Shown piece after piece: positions 1 to 11,580 of a stretch of 64,000 bases of DNA. The stretch comes from Lepidostoma basale. Taxonomy: Eukaryota; Arthropoda; Insecta; Trichoptera; Lepidostomatidae. The first letter of the stretch is position 1. Each line of letters begins with the position of its first letter. Location of the stretch: NCBI GenBank assembly GCA_022606425.2, contig JAHDVF020000675.1, forward strand, positions 548,848-612,847. Direction: 5' to 3'. The position numbers were made by a program, and so were the translations under genes. The notes under the pieces were generated by a model. It was given only the letters and a program-made list of their open reading frames with translations, was not told the DNA's origin and made no database searches.

Positions 1-11
1 CATTATTACCA

Positions 12-148
<137 letters not shown>

Positions 149-189
149 TTCCATAAAATGGAGTCATCAATGTTGGTCATAACGTCGGT

Positions 190-785
<596 letters not shown>

Positions 786-919
786 ATTTTTTTGGTGATG
801 TGTATATTTTAATTTTGTCTATAAGAGAGTCAACTGCCCATTAAATACAACATTTGTCGAAATGTTGCAATTTTATAAAATTAGTACTTGTATAATGTTG
901 GCTATTAAGCTATTGATAT

Positions 920-1150
920 TTTAGTAATTAACTTACAATTACGCCGTCCCCGGAAGATTATGTTACATGCTCTATCCAATAGCTTCTCCACATACCTCAA
1001 TAGCTTCTTGCACATTCGTACAGCCAGTCATACATACACGTCGATTTTTTCTGAATTTGATCATGCCATGTTTTCGTTGGTGTCCCTCGACTACATACTC
1101 CATTCACATCGATAAAATATTCTTCTTTCGTAACCATTATTTTTTTATCC
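920..1150 (-). pseudogene. Degenerate 3' fragment of the RTE LINE
   Basis: On the minus strand this aligns by eye with the last ~200 bp of the RTE element at 44.7-47.75 kb: the terminal ACGCCGTC...CGG motif near 941, then the block around TACACGTCGATTTTTTCTG (1036-1055) and the GATCATGCCATGTTTTCGTTGG block. The GTTA tail is lost and many substitutions are present. No open coding frame remains. Confidence 0.7.
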
Positions 1151-1223
1151 GCACGTTTCATGTATCAAAAACAATGCAGTGATACTTTTGTTCAAAATTA
1201 TTTCTTCCGCTCTACTTTCCTTC

Positions 1224-2040
1224 TTAAGGGGGTATTCTGCCATAAAAAAATGGCAACAATATTTTTGGCAAGCATTATTTCAACAGATATTTATTATAAT
1301 AATATTTCAAGAATACATAAAATAAAACAAAAAGTGAAAAAAAATTTAACTCAAAAAGTTATCAGCCGATGAAGTGGGGGGTCTCAAAAAAATGGCCTGC
1401 GACTGTAACCACGATTCCAATTTTCTTCCGGTTGCCGCTATCGTATGAACTAAAAAAGTTTAAAAAATCTTTTTTCACTTAACGGCAGCTAACTAAAAAA
1501 ATATATACTTTTTTTACTACTTTTTTTGAGTTTTAAATTTTTTTTTAAATAGTAAAACTTCAAATATGGGACTAAAACTTAGTTCATACGAAAGGTAAGT
1601 GTATAGAAAAGATCCACGCCAAATTTCAAGTAAATCGGTAGAGTAGAACTTTAGAAATCGTGGCTACCGTTTTAAAAAATATGTTCCGAGAAAAAGGCGT
1701 TTAAAGTTCCGCGTAAAGTTTCGCGGAGTCTACATGGGACCTTCCTCGATTTCGAAAAAAACATTTTCCGCGTTTCTCTCTTCATTTTTAATATATTATC
1801 ATTCAGAGAAGGATTTTCGATTTTCGATCACAGGTAGACGGATAGTCCCTAATGTCTTTTGTCCAATGGTTCCGGCCGAGACGGTTTGGATGCTGGGTCA
1901 CTTAAACAGCTATATCTCCAAAAATAAATTGAATTTTGAAAAATCCTCTTAACAACACATTCTTAAAGGATTAAGCTTTGAAAATATGAAGAAAAAATAA
2001 AACGATGTTTACAAATTTCTAGACCAGAATACGCCCTTAA
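1224..2040. mobile_element. TTAA-flanked MITE (piggyBac- or Sola3-like)
   Basis: The segment is bounded by TTAA at 1224-1227 and 2037-2040. The left terminus reads GGGGGTATTCTGC and the right terminus, reverse-complemented, GGGCGTATTCTGG, giving a ~13-bp imperfect inverted repeat. Internal length is about 809 bp with no transposase motif, so it is nonautonomous. TTAA target duplication is typical of piggyBac and also Sola3; the short TIR does not settle which. The open frame at 1734-1952 has no recognisable domain. Confidence 0.75.
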
Positions 2041-2623
2041 TATCAGTATTTGAAATTCTGTCAAACATCCTTTTACAACACATACATCTAAGGGATTTCA
2101 TCTCTACCGCATTTATTCTCCTCTTATTCTCCGTTTTCCAAACAAAATGGTTGAAACTAAAACTTCATTGTTAATTTTTATATTTTACAATCAAATTTAA
2201 ATCGTTTACGAAAATCCAATAAAAACAAAGTATGATACATTCGCGTATCATTATTGTATCGTAATTTAATATGCAACTGTAGCACGTTGTACATGGCTTA
2301 ATGTATAGGATCAACGTCATATTGTATGTGCCTGTAATAAAGGTTTGTGTACAGGCGCCTGAATACATACTACAGCTTTAACACTAATGTAGTGCCGTGT
2401 GTCGACGTTCCTGAAATTAGACGAGCAAGCTGCAGCGCAGTTAGAGTGCAGTGTATTCTGGGTTCACTTTGCATGAGCTTATGTGTTTCATTTATCAGTA
2501 GTTTAAATTCGTATCTGGATATATTCGCATGTTTAACAATAATTAAATTTAATAACTATACAAATTAACGACAGTACACATTATATATGACGACCATCGA
2601 GACTGAGTGCAAGATCTATGACT

Positions 2624-2872
2624 CAGTGGCAGTACTCCCATAGAAGCCCAGAAGCCCGGCTTGCGTAAGAAATTTTGAATCGAACCCCTCAAATCTAAGT
2701 AATCATTCCCCCACATAAAGCAACAACCCACCAAATCACCTTCCAACAATGTTTCCATCAGACGTAAAAGGAATAACCACAAGAGCTGAACCTCTGTAAG
2801 CCAGAAAAGGTTTTGATTCAAAATTTCTTACGCAAACCGGGCTTTTGGGCTTCTATGGGAGTTCCGCCACTG
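2624..2872. mobile_element. hAT-type MITE inside SINE A
   Basis: Two 58-bp inverted arms (2624-2681 and 2815-2872) begin CAGTGGC and flank a ~130-bp centre. Flanking 8-mers are CTATGACT (2616-2623) and TTATGACT (2873-2880), a 7/8 TSD. CAGTGGCGGAACTCCC termini plus an 8-bp TSD are hallmarks of the hAT superfamily. At 249 bp it cannot code for transposase; the minus-strand frame crossing it is spurious. Confidence 0.92.
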
Positions 2873-2961
2873 TTATGACTGCCGCACCGAAGGTCCCGAG
2901 TTCGATTCCCGGCGATTGCAGTGTGATTGTCATACTGTCTTCTATCTGGTGTAGAATTTAC

Positions 2962-3362
2962 TTCTTCTTCTTCTTCTTCTCCTTATAGACCTTTGGTCTG
3001 TTCCTAAAATCAGGCTGGCCTCTCTTGGGAGGTTGACTCCCAACTATCTCTCCATCTCTTCGGCGGTCTTTCAGGGAGACGGCAGCCGGCAGGAATCTGA
3101 TGCGCAACAGCGTGTGGGATTCTGGTGTGATCCATCCTCTGCACGTGCGCATTCCATTATCTTCTGCGTTGTCTGCCCCATCTCACGACATCCTCTACCT
3201 TGCAGATCTCGCAAATGGCCGTGTTTCTCACCCTATCGCGAATAGTCCTTTCTGCTCTCATCCTCAGCGTCCTCATCTCTGCCACCCGTACTTTAGCCTT
3301 CGTTCTTGTGGTATCCGCTCTGGTCTCAATGCTATATGTCATCATAACTATGGAATTCCACA
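2962..3362 (-). pseudogene. LINE-1 family RT C-terminal fragment with (GAA)n tail, inserted in SINE A
   Basis: Reading the minus strand from 3362: the frame gives TYSIETRADTTRTK, then IRDRVRNTAICEICKVED and VVRWGRQRRR, the conserved C-terminal tail of an RTE-like reverse transcriptase, ending in a (GAA)n tail at 2962-2983. It is flanked by a perfect 13-bp TSD GTGTAGAATTTAC (2949-2961 and 3363-3375). It is a 5'-truncated insertion, not functional. Confidence 0.9.
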
Positions 3363-3464
3363 GTGTAGAATTTACGTAACAATAAAATAATTATTGTAAT
3401 TGTGTTGAATCGCTTATAACATCATTACAGCGCGAGCCAATTCGATGTAAAATGTATAGCTATC

Positions 3465-3625
3465 ATAGTGATTCTCGTGACATGTGAGAGGTAGGGAATC
3501 TATCGCCATTTAATTGTCACGTGAATTCTACATCATACCAAACCGCCTACACCTGGAAAAACCCAGAACCTCCAGTGTGGCAGTCGTAGCACTCACCACT
3601 TGGCCGCGAAGGTCGTTAAATGACG
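3465..3625 (-). repeat. SINE A copy 2 (reverse)
   Basis: Reverse-strand copy recognisable by ATCGCCATTTAATTGTCACG (3500-3519), GAATTCTACATCATACC, a degenerate B-box zone and the head end CGCGAAGGTCG (3605-3615). It is more diverged than the other copies. Confidence 0.75.
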
Positions 3626-4342
3626 GTATTAGCTATCTATAACATGTCGTGAAAACCAATAGCTTGAAATCCATAGTATACAGTAATTGGGTTAAAATAA
3701 CCTGCTGTATACACTGTGAAAATCTAAATGAAACTACCACATTTAAGGCCTAAATGGCATCCCAAGAACCAGAAAAATGTTCACGCTTTGCTGTAAATCA
3801 ATCCCTTGCGCTGAAACAAATGAAAAGACAAATTATATGTACAAAAAAAAACGCAATAATAATTTGTTGTTAAGTTAAATTCATAAAAAAAATCATAAAA
3901 ATATTGTATTTTCAAATATATCAAATAAGTGTATTTATCTCATATTGTTTTATCGTGTATATCATCATCTCAATGATAAAAATTTACTGCTTTCGAAGAA
4001 ATTCGGGATAAATAAAATGTTACATTATAAAGAATAATAAAGTGAAAAATTATGTGATGTAAATAAAAAGATCTTTACACTTTGGAAATTGAAAACAACG
4101 TTGCTTATTATCTACAAAACATTTTCAAAAACACGAAAAGTTTTGGAGAATAGCTTCACCTTCAGGTGTAAATATATAATAAAAACTAAATAAGAACTAC
4201 TAATAAAAAACGCTTTAAATTATCATTTTAAATGCGTTTTTTTAATCAGTCTTACTTTGTTCAGTTTTTATTATTTATTAATCTTTCATTGTTTAATTTT
4301 TATTATTTATTAATCTTTCATTGTTTAGTTTTTATTATATAT
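3626..4342. other. AT-rich gap with a 33-bp tandem duplication at its end
   Basis: No gene or classified element seen. At 4262-4327 a ~33-bp unit (TTTTTATTATTTATTAATC...) is repeated twice and leads directly into the ribozyme-like motif at 4344, so it probably belongs to a PLE 3' region. Confidence 0.6.
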
Positions 4343-4343
4343 T

Positions 4344-4384
4344 TACATCTGAAGATGGAGGTATCCTCTGAAACATGACGCGTT
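4344..4384 (+). ncRNA. Hammerhead-ribozyme-like motif (decayed), PLE type
   Basis: Order of parts: CUGAAGA core (4349-4355), one unpaired U, stem II GGAGG/CCUCU with loop UAU (4357-4369), GAAA (4370-4373), short stem III CAUG, then AC instead of the expected UC at the cleavage position. Same family as the better copy at 50820-50858. The altered cleavage site makes activity unlikely. Confidence 0.6.
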
Positions 4385-4489
4385 TTTTTTTAATTTTGTA
4401 GATTATAAACAAGGTTATTTTCAAGTGTTAGTTAGAAAGTTTCAATCCTGGGATTGGTTTACAGCAATTTATTTTATTCTTCTCTTTCA

Positions 4490-5150
4490 TTCTTCCCTGT
4501 CTTGTGCGGCTCTTTTAAAATCTGCATATGATGAGCAACGCACGTCCACCAACAGGTCCTCCAGGTACTCTCGGCGTAGGCGTCCCCTAGAGTTTGTCCC
4601 CTCGGTCATACCCTCCATTATGGCATGCAAGAGGCCTTCTTGTCCTATTACATGGCCGATTCAACTTGCGCGCCTTTCGGACAAGGTCCTGAGCAGGTGC
4701 CTTCCTCCTTCGATTCTTTGAAGAACCTCCTCATTCGTGATGTGGTCTCTCCAGGAAATTCCTAATAGTCTTCTATAGGACCACATCTCAAAAGCCTCTA
4801 TTCTCCGCTTATCTCTTTCGGATAGGCACCATGTCTCGCAGCCGTTCATCAAGATACTCCATACATATGTCTTGATGAGAAGTATTATCAGTTTTAGGTC
4901 TATATATTATTTGATTCTATTATTTTTGACCTTTTATTAAATGCAAGCCTAGCCTGATACTCGTATATATGGCTGTCGACCTCGCTCTTAGACCAACCGC
5001 CCCATGTTATTTTGCTCCCGAGGTATACAAACTCCTTGGTGTTCTTTAGTGGAACTCCTGACATCACTACTCTCATCTGATGTTGCGTTCAGCCAGCTTT
5101 GTTTTGTCTTTACTTATCTTCATGTTGTAGATATTTTTAAGAATGCTTTG
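4490..5150 (-). pseudogene. LINE-3 family RT C-terminal remnant
   Basis: Minus-strand reading gives FVYLGSKITWGGWSKSEVDS, then ILMNGCETWCLSERDKRRIE, AFEMWSYRRLLGISWRDHIT and the tail RGRLRREYLEDLL...SYADFKRAAQDRE. The YLGS and GCETW blocks are conserved at the C-terminal end of RTE-group reverse transcriptases. Frames are broken. The tail resembles the fragment at 58077-58353. Confidence 0.85.
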
Positions 5151-6135
5151 TAAAGTTGTTTCAAAGTGTATTACTCTGAAATTCCACGGCCTTAGCTTTC
5201 AACAAAAAAAATTAAATGAATGTATAGGAGGAAATATAGTAATATTTTTCTTCTGGGTCCCGAAACATGCTTGTAATTGAATTAATTTTTTGTAAAAAGT
5301 GTTGTTACTGACAAAAAATAAAAAAAAATATTTTTGAATACAAAAAGTAATGGTGAATATAGAGGATATAGAAGAAATAAATCTGAAATGAGAATAGCTA
5401 TGTGGTAATTGATGATTCCATTGTTTTTCCTAACGATTAATTCTATGGAAATAAACGATACGCTTTACCTCATTATATAAAATAACCTGCTATAAACTTC
5501 ATAATATACAAATAACAACCCTTTATATGGTCCAATTGGCACTTGTACCCTTGTTTTAGCTATAGGATACGATTGATTGGCGCCTGGAATACCTATGTAA
5601 ATCTGTGGTCAGGTACTGCCGTACGTATCCCATGCAAATGTTTGCCCGCCGTGAGGGTAGGCACCCTCGTATCTGAGCAAATTACTACCCCATTCACGGC
5701 TGATTGGAAATCTTACAGCTCATAGTATTTCGGGCGAAAATTGACAGACACGTCGTTCAAGGCTAAATGATAGCGATTTAAAGAGGCTCAAAATCGTGGT
5801 ACACAAAAACGAGTCAGATTTTAGTGCTTGACCTACGTATTATGTATTCTAATAAACTGTATTACTTTATGTTAACACTTTGACCTCAATATTGTATAGT
5901 ATTTTGTATAAAGTTCACAAAAGAAAATTAAAATCTACGCACACAAAGTACATGTTCAATTTACATCTCTGAATTTCTAGGGGTGGAAAACCGTATATAT
6001 GACATCGATGGAATTTTTGTTTTCAAGAAGTGTTATCAAATTTTATCGATTGAGATGTATTTGCATGAATTTTAAATCCAGAAGTATCGAATAAAACGTG
6101 GGAACAGAAATTAATCAAATTTAAAATCCGAACTC
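5151..6135. other. Gap without recognised features
   Basis: AT-rich sequence. A 60-codon frame at 5543-5725 has no recognised motif and no coding signature; I do not call it. Confidence 0.5.
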
Positions 6136-6136
6136 G

Positions 6137-6341
6137 AAATGATGTTTTTTAGCAACTTCCACTTTTGTGTTTATTTCGACAGCGACCGGTTTCGTCAGGC
6201 TCGCTGGCATCGACAGACTGGCTCAGTCCAGACCACCACAAGTCCAGACCAGTCTGTCGATGCCAGCGAGCCGGGCGAAACCGGTCGCTGTCGAAATAAA
6301 GACAAAAGTGGAAGTAGTTAAAAAAACATCGTTTTATTTCA
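6137..6341. repeat. Long palindromic repeat (family E)
   Basis: Inverted arms at ~6137-6221 and ~6251-6341 pair almost throughout (ACTTCCACTTTTGT..., CGACAGCGACCGGTTTCG, CGCTGGCATCGACAGACTGG) around a ~30-bp centre. Frames on both strands encode near-identical peptides because of the palindrome. A related copy is split by a SINE at 36.84-37.23 kb. Both contain a CCTGACGAAACCGG-like stretch reminiscent of PLE ends, but no full hammerhead can be drawn. Confidence 0.85.
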
Positions 6342-6639
6342 TTATTATTTAAAATGAACTCCATCAAGAGATTTCAGTAAAATCATTTGAGTATCTAAAG
6401 AATTATGACATGATCATCATCTTTATATATCAATAAAGATTTGTATATCACAGAGCGGGCCCTAAAAAGTCCGTATTGTGATGAAAATTTTGGTCGACTT
6501 TGTATCGTTTCTAGGGGCACCAGGTTTCAAATAACACCACAAGCGGAGGCACCTCCCATGCCCCCTATATCAATGTACACATTAGTTTCTAAAAGTGTTA
6601 TTAAATTTTAGGAAATATTTTTGGATCCACGCTGGAGAA

Positions 6640-6975
6640 TGGGACTAACAGATTCAAAAGAAATGTTGAGCTTGAAGTACTGATTAACCAGGATACAGTG
6701 ATAAGATTCTCACGATCTCAACGTCCTACGGTTGGCTGGCTATGTAGAAAGAATGCTAGAGGGTAGAAGCACCGGATTTTATCCAGATAGAAGCCGCGCG
6801 AAAAAGGGCAGACCAGGAAAAAGATAGACGGACTGCGTGGAAGAGGACTGAGAGAAAAACGAAAAATCTGAAGAATAAAGAGTGTTGACCAGAAACAGGA
6901 GTCAGTGGAGGAGTGTTGTGGAGGAGGCCAAATCCCACACCGGGATATAGCGCCGATATGAAGAGGAATATATAC
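6640..6975 (+). pseudogene. LINE-5 family C-terminal remnant
   Basis: Broken plus-strand frames resemble the better copy at 61.5-61.9 kb (minus): GRPGKR, TDCVEED, NRSQWRSVVEEAKSHTGI and a final short tail. The conserved end 'RSQW..VVEEAKSH' identifies it. Frames are interrupted by stops and shifts. Confidence 0.75.
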
Positions 6976-7499
6976 ATGAAATTAAAATTGAGAAAAACCA
7001 ACGAAAATATTGCAAGAGTGCGAGAGTGTTTTTTTTTGTATTGACGTGATAGTATTTTGATGCCTAAAGCGTTACAGATTTTCAGTTTAACATTTCATCA
7101 AACGAGGAGTCAAACAATCACAATTAACATTATAAAAAATGTTTTCGTATTAGACCGTTAATTTAATATTTTAAAATGATGTATCAAAAGTGTTTTATTC
7201 GAACACAAGTAAAATACAAGCTCTTTAGTTCAGTCAAAATATGACAGAATACATTAATCTGTCATTTTGCGAGAATCCCAATTTGAATATTATGTTAATA
7301 TTTCGCAAACGGTAATATTTCACGGTAAAATAATTTATAGTTTCGCGACAATCAGTATGATGCGGTCGTGTTTTGGAGTAGGATAGAATGAAACGACTTT
7401 TGTAACAGAGCCTGTATTTCATATTGCTAATTTACATATCAGCCAAAGGATAATTAATTTCAAATGAGATATGCGGCGCAGCGGCTTATCAGTGTGCCA
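6976..7499. other. Gap without recognised features
   Basis: AT-rich; a 62-codon minus frame at 7234-7422 shows no recognisable motif. Confidence 0.5.
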
Positions 7500-7565
7500 C
7501 ATTGCGTCCCTTTACAAAAACTAACTAACTTACTAACAATCACGCCGTTACCAGCAAAAATGAAC
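7500..7565 (-). pseudogene. Short RTE 3' end
   Basis: AACTAACTAACTTACTAAC followed by ATCACGCCGTTACC and AACTGCCACA matches the extreme 3' end of the RTE element (minus orientation) including its GTTA-type tail. Only about 60 bp remain. Confidence 0.7.
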
Positions 7566-7649
7566 TGCCACATTGTTATAATATATTCTGATAAACTTTT
7601 CGCGCTCCCTCTTTATTAAAAAATCGAGCGATAAATAACAATCATTGAT

Positions 7650-8185
7650 TTTTCCTTCAAGTATCTACCCGGTGGGGGGAGCTTATCTGCGGGAAGAAAT
7701 ACAAGCCCAAGTAAACAAGGCAGCTGCAATCTCTGGGGCTCTAAAGTCCACAATATGGAAAAACAAAGACATGGCCATTAAGAGTAAGATGAGAATCTAT
7801 AAAGCATGCGTAAGACCAATAATTACATATGGCGTCGAAGCAAGGGCAGATACAGTAAGAACTTAAGAAATAAAGACACTGAGGACGAAAGCTGGCAAGT
7901 CAATAAAAAATCACGTGATGAACACCAGAATAAGAGAGATATGTGAGGTTGAGGATATTATAAGATGGAGCAGACAGCGAAAAAGGGACTGGTACGGTCA
8001 TTTTCAAAGAATGAACACCGCCAGACTCCCCTATATTGCATTGCATAATCAGCCTCATGGGGCTCGTCCGCGTGGAAGACCCACTAAAAATGGACGGACA
8101 GCTGGGAATCTACCTCATAGGAGGAACAACACTCTGGAGAATAAACCATATAGGTCTACTATAAGGAAGAAGAAGAAGAAGAAGA
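7650..8185 (+). pseudogene. LINE-1 family RT C-terminal remnant with (GAA)n tail
   Basis: Two plus-strand frames: one with REEIQAQVNKAAAISGALKS, MRIYKACVRPIITYGVEARA and DTVRT then a stop; the next with IREICEVEDIIRWSRQRKRD, WYGHFQRMNTARLPY and RPRGRPTKNGR. The element ends in (GAA)n at 8165-8185. This is the same tail architecture as the copies at 25.3 and 60.2 kb. Pseudogene by in-frame stop at about 7864. Confidence 0.88.
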
Positions 8186-8284
8186 TTGATTTTTCTGATT
8201 TTGTTGTAAACAACATTATTATTTAATTTTGACAGCTCTCAATGTATCATCTAATATAATAATATCTAATTATCGTCTTATATC

Positions 8285-9060
8285 TTCATCTCAGTCGTAT
8301 TCCTCGTGATTGAGGGTCGTGTCCATCCTGTAAACTATTGACCATGGCACGCCGTGCACTTCTGTCACCCGCCAGTCTCCAGGCTGCAACTAATGAGAGT
8401 CCAATCAAATCCCAGATTTGATCGGACCAGCGGCTCAGTGCGTCGTCCTTGTGGTCGCCTTCCTCCCACTTTGCCTATGATGATGAGCTTTTCAATGTTA
8501 TCCTGATCTCTCTGGGCTGAGATGTGCTCTCTCTGAGAGCACATCCACGAGACTTGTCTTGATACCCAACTGGTCAATGATTGACTGGTTTGTTATTCTT
8601 GGCATCCAGGGTATACCCAGAATTCAGTGCCAGCACCAAATTTCGAAAGCAATAATTGTGGACCTCTCTGATGTTTTTATAGTCTAAGACTCGCAACCAT
8701 AAAGGAATATGGAGAAAACAAGGGTTTGAACCTGTCTCATCTTGGTCTTGTTGGAGATATTTTTGTCTTGCCATATCTTGGTGAGCTTTGTCATGGCAGT
8801 TTTAGCTATTTGGGTTCTGCATCGAATCTCCCTCTCGCATCCCCCCTGATCAGTTATCAGCGATCCAAGATAGACAAATTCATTCACAACTTCCCAATCT
8901 GAGAGAAGGTCCGTGTTTGTGTATTGGTTAGCTCAGCTTATCAGTATTATCTTTGTCTTTGATCTGTTAATCCTCAAGCCCACCAGCTCATTTCGATTCT
9001 TCCGATAAGTACTTCGAGTTCACTCTCTGAAGATGCAATTAATGTTGTATTATCTGCGTA
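8285..9060 (-). pseudogene. LINE-4 family RT C-terminal remnant
   Basis: Minus strand: MNEFVYLGSLITDQGGCERE, IRCRTQIAKTAMTKLTKIWQ, DKNISNKTKMRQ and FLYGCESWTL, then frame-shifted continuation to about 8300. YLGSLIT and YGCESW are the conserved RT thumb/C-terminal blocks of RTE-group LINEs. Several shifts and stops; no EN or catalytic RT core is present. Confidence 0.85.
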
Positions 9061-9116
9061 TTTTAAGTATCGTCATCTTATATAATTAAATAACATTATG
9101 AAGTTTCATTATATTT

Positions 9117-9170
9117 TATGGGAAAGACGTGTTTCGCCTTGCTAAGATATTATCGAATGTTTGACAATTG
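9117..9170 (-). ncRNA. Repeat G end with degenerate hammerhead-like fold
   Basis: Minus strand: UCGAUAA, U, then an imperfect AUCUU/AAGGC stem, GAAA, CACGUC. Same repeat family as 33.7, 38.7 and 58.4 kb. The core deviates from CUGANGA, so it is at most a decayed ribozyme. Confidence 0.45.
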
Positions 9171-9179
9171 CTTAACTAT

Positions 9180-10392
9180 GATAAACATATAATATAAATT
9201 CTAAAAAATGTATATTTTAGTCATAATAATTATTGTATGTAATTTCAAATCATTAATATTGTTCAAGAAGTATCCAAACCAAAATATGGACCCTTTCTTA
9301 ATTTTAACGTTGGCGCATTTTTATATTCCTTCCTTCTTAATTTGGTACGTAGACAAAGCTCGGTGGGACCAAATGTCGCTACAGTGGGATTCAAAATTGA
9401 TTTGGTAAAAATATAATAATACTCGTAATAATAATAATTAAATAGAATATATAAGATGTCTTATCAGAAAACGTACGGTCCTTTTTGTAGCTTACTACAT
9501 TCTGATCTGATATTTTTAAATATATTAAAATACTACTTGTAGCACAAAAATCTAAGTTTTCGCTATTTTTTTTACAAATCTTTATAGGGGGCGAAACCAG
9601 TTAGTTATGTAATTAACAAAATATCATTTTTTAACCATCTAAGTCGGAGATTTCTGAGAAGCACGTTAATTAAATTGAAAAAAAAATCTATGGTACTTAT
9701 GATTAAAAAAAAATTAATGATAAAAAGTAAGTTCATTTGTTTGAATATTTATTCTTCTAAGTATATTTGAAAATTTAATTACAAAATATCTATGTAAATT
9801 TAATAGTACAATAAAACGAAAGTATTCAATTTAGTTTGCAACACAGCAAAAGCGAAAGTCCCGATTAATTAAGACAAAAGCGTGGCTTTTTCACGTTTAC
9901 AAAGCTCACTCGAGTGGAGGGGCGCGGCGCCGGGGGAGTGCGGCTCGGAAAGTGATACCATTGACAGAAGCTCGGCACTGTAAAAAAGGCTACATGCCTT
10001 ATCTTTTATCTTCCCTCTCGGTGATCATGTTTCCCTCTCTGCGACTCAACCGCTGGACCAGGGGACATTCTGACCTCATACATTTTTAATTTGCTCCTCC
10101 ATTAGCCGGAAACGTCTGTCTCTTAATATTTTATTTGATTTTCCCGCATTAACTTCATGCTGTCTGTTATGTACAATACCGAAATTTTCTTTTTCTTTCT
10201 TGCTTGCCTTTATATAACTTCTAAATATAGCCGTCGTTCTTGGGTATTAGCATTTAAAATAATAATTAAATAAAACGATGTTTTTTTTACATGTACTACG
10301 TCCAGTTTTGACTTTATTTCGATAATTATCGATTTCACAAGCCTCGCTCCTATCTAAATTTATATAAAAATGCGTTCCCATTATTATATTAT
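9180..10392. other. Gap with a small GC-rich pocket
   Basis: No recognised gene. A GC-rich stretch at about 9905-9960 stands out in the AT-rich context without a recognisable motif. Sequence around 10265-10330 (ATTTCGATAATTATCGATTT) weakly resembles the family-E palindrome. Confidence 0.5.
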
Positions 10393-10490
10393 CATTTATG
10401 TATCATTTATATAATAATAATAATAATAAATTGAATAATTTATAGAGCGCCACTTTTATGAATTACTCATCTCAAGGGCGCTGAATGATG
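10393..10490 (-). repeat. 3' end of the CR1/L2-type LINE
   Basis: Reverse complement reads CAGCGCCCTTGAGATGAG, TAATTCATAAAAGTGGCGC, TCTATAAATTATTC then (ATT)n, matching the 3'UTR of the LINE at 55.5-56.2 kb (GAGATGAGTAATTCATAAAA, GGGGCTCTATAAATTATCC, (ATT)n). It is a 5'-truncated, tail-only insertion. Confidence 0.85.
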
Positions 10491-11277
10491 ATACTTTATA
10501 TGATACCGCAGTTTATTTAAAATTATATTAATTTTCTAACTCATTTTTTATCTTTCTTTTGTATAAATTATTTCGTGATATTTTCAAAACTCTCCCTGAT
10601 TTTCTGTTTCAAGCCGAGAGTTTATATATTTGTTCATTTCACTCTCCATTTATAATCTGTGTAGTAAATATTATAAATGTATTATCATAGTAATATATTT
10701 AACTTTTAAAAAAATAAATTTGAATATAATTTTGACTTGCGGTAATTTGTTATTTGCTCGATTGTTTAGTTTAGTTAGTTTTAAGTAATTCTATGTATGA
10801 ATTTTCACAATCTACAATAAGTATATTTACTGGTTATAATAATGTATATAAAAATCATGTCATAAACAGTGAGGTATCAGTTATAAGAGTCCTCTCACGA
10901 TACTCCCATATTAAATTGTATAAATAAAAAAACAATAAATAAAAAATAATAATTATAATAAAAAATAAATAAAAATGGTTCTAATATTTAGACAAGTAAG
11001 CACATACTCGTATTTGTCGAAAAATGGAGTTTATATTTTAATTAAATCAGTATTATTGAATTAAATAGTCATTTATACAAACCAACCAATTAACCCTTAA
11101 CGTACCGTATTCAAAACAAAACGCTCGCTCCCATGTGGTTATTTCATTAGGAATACATCGATATCTATAACATACATGGATTATTTGAAAAACATATCAT
11201 TATTAATTTTTTTCTGGAACCATGCAATTTCTGATATGGAATGCGTCACAGCATATGAGCAACTGACACCAAGTATG
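10491..11277. other. Gap without recognised features
   Basis: Very AT-rich; no element boundaries identified. Confidence 0.5.
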
Positions 11278-11325
11278 AACTTGTCTCGCCCCGCCGCGCC
11301 GCGCCGCGGCGGGGCGAGACAAGTT
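11278..11325. repeat. Perfect 21-bp GC-rich hairpin
   Basis: Arms AACTTGTCTCGCCCCGCCGC(G) at 11278-11298 and 11305-11325 are exact reverse complements around loop CCGCGC. The surrounding kilobase is strongly AT-rich. It sits inside a 61-codon frame (11176-11361) that looks fortuitous. Function unknown. Confidence 0.95.
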
Positions 11326-11359
11326 TTACGTATGATAAAAGCACCCAGGCAAAATGTAT

Positions 11360-11580
11360 AGTACGTTCAAGACAACGAGTACGTATTAATATTTGTCCCT
11401 TTTGGTAAAGTGTTAATATTTTCACAGTTCTGATATTATTAAGTTGCGTTCTGCGTTTCCGTCCACAATCGGTATTATTACGTACCTATGAGAAAAGGCC
11501 AAACATATAATTTATAATACGTTCAAAACAGCGAGTAAGTATTTTTCACTTTTGATAAAGTTGTAAATATTAGCAAAACA
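11360..11580. repeat. Degenerate direct repeat beside the hairpin
   Basis: A ~65-bp unit (TAGTACGTTCAAGACAACG...TTTGGTAAAGTGTTAATATT) at 11358-11422 recurs at ~11515-11575 as TAATACGTTCAAAACAGCG...TTTGATAAAGTTGTAAATATT. Confidence 0.65.

Larger units (their letters stand above)
2591..3400 (+). repeat. SINE A copy 1, tRNA-derived, split by two insertions
   Basis: A tRNA-like head starts at CGACC (2591). It is interrupted by a hAT MITE (2624-2872) and resumes at 2881 with a B-box-like GAGTTCGATTCCC, then the body GGCGATTGCAGTGTG. It is broken again after GTGTAGAATTTAC (2949-2961) by a LINE fragment and resumes at 3363 with the same 13 bases. Other copies in the window (22.1, 23.3, 37.0 kb) give the uninterrupted order, which is what proves the two insertions. 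Confidence 0.88.

Noticed and set aside
2549..2821. 90-codon minus-strand frame
   Set aside because: It crosses the hAT MITE and SINE A; no coding signature.
6172..6310. A hammerhead in the family-E palindrome (CCTGACGAAACCGG...)
   Set aside because: CUGACGA and a GAAA occur, but no stem II can be formed between them.
6139..6367. Three overlapping frames sharing the peptide SVDASEP
   Set aside because: Both arms of a palindrome translate alike; the frames reflect the inverted repeat.
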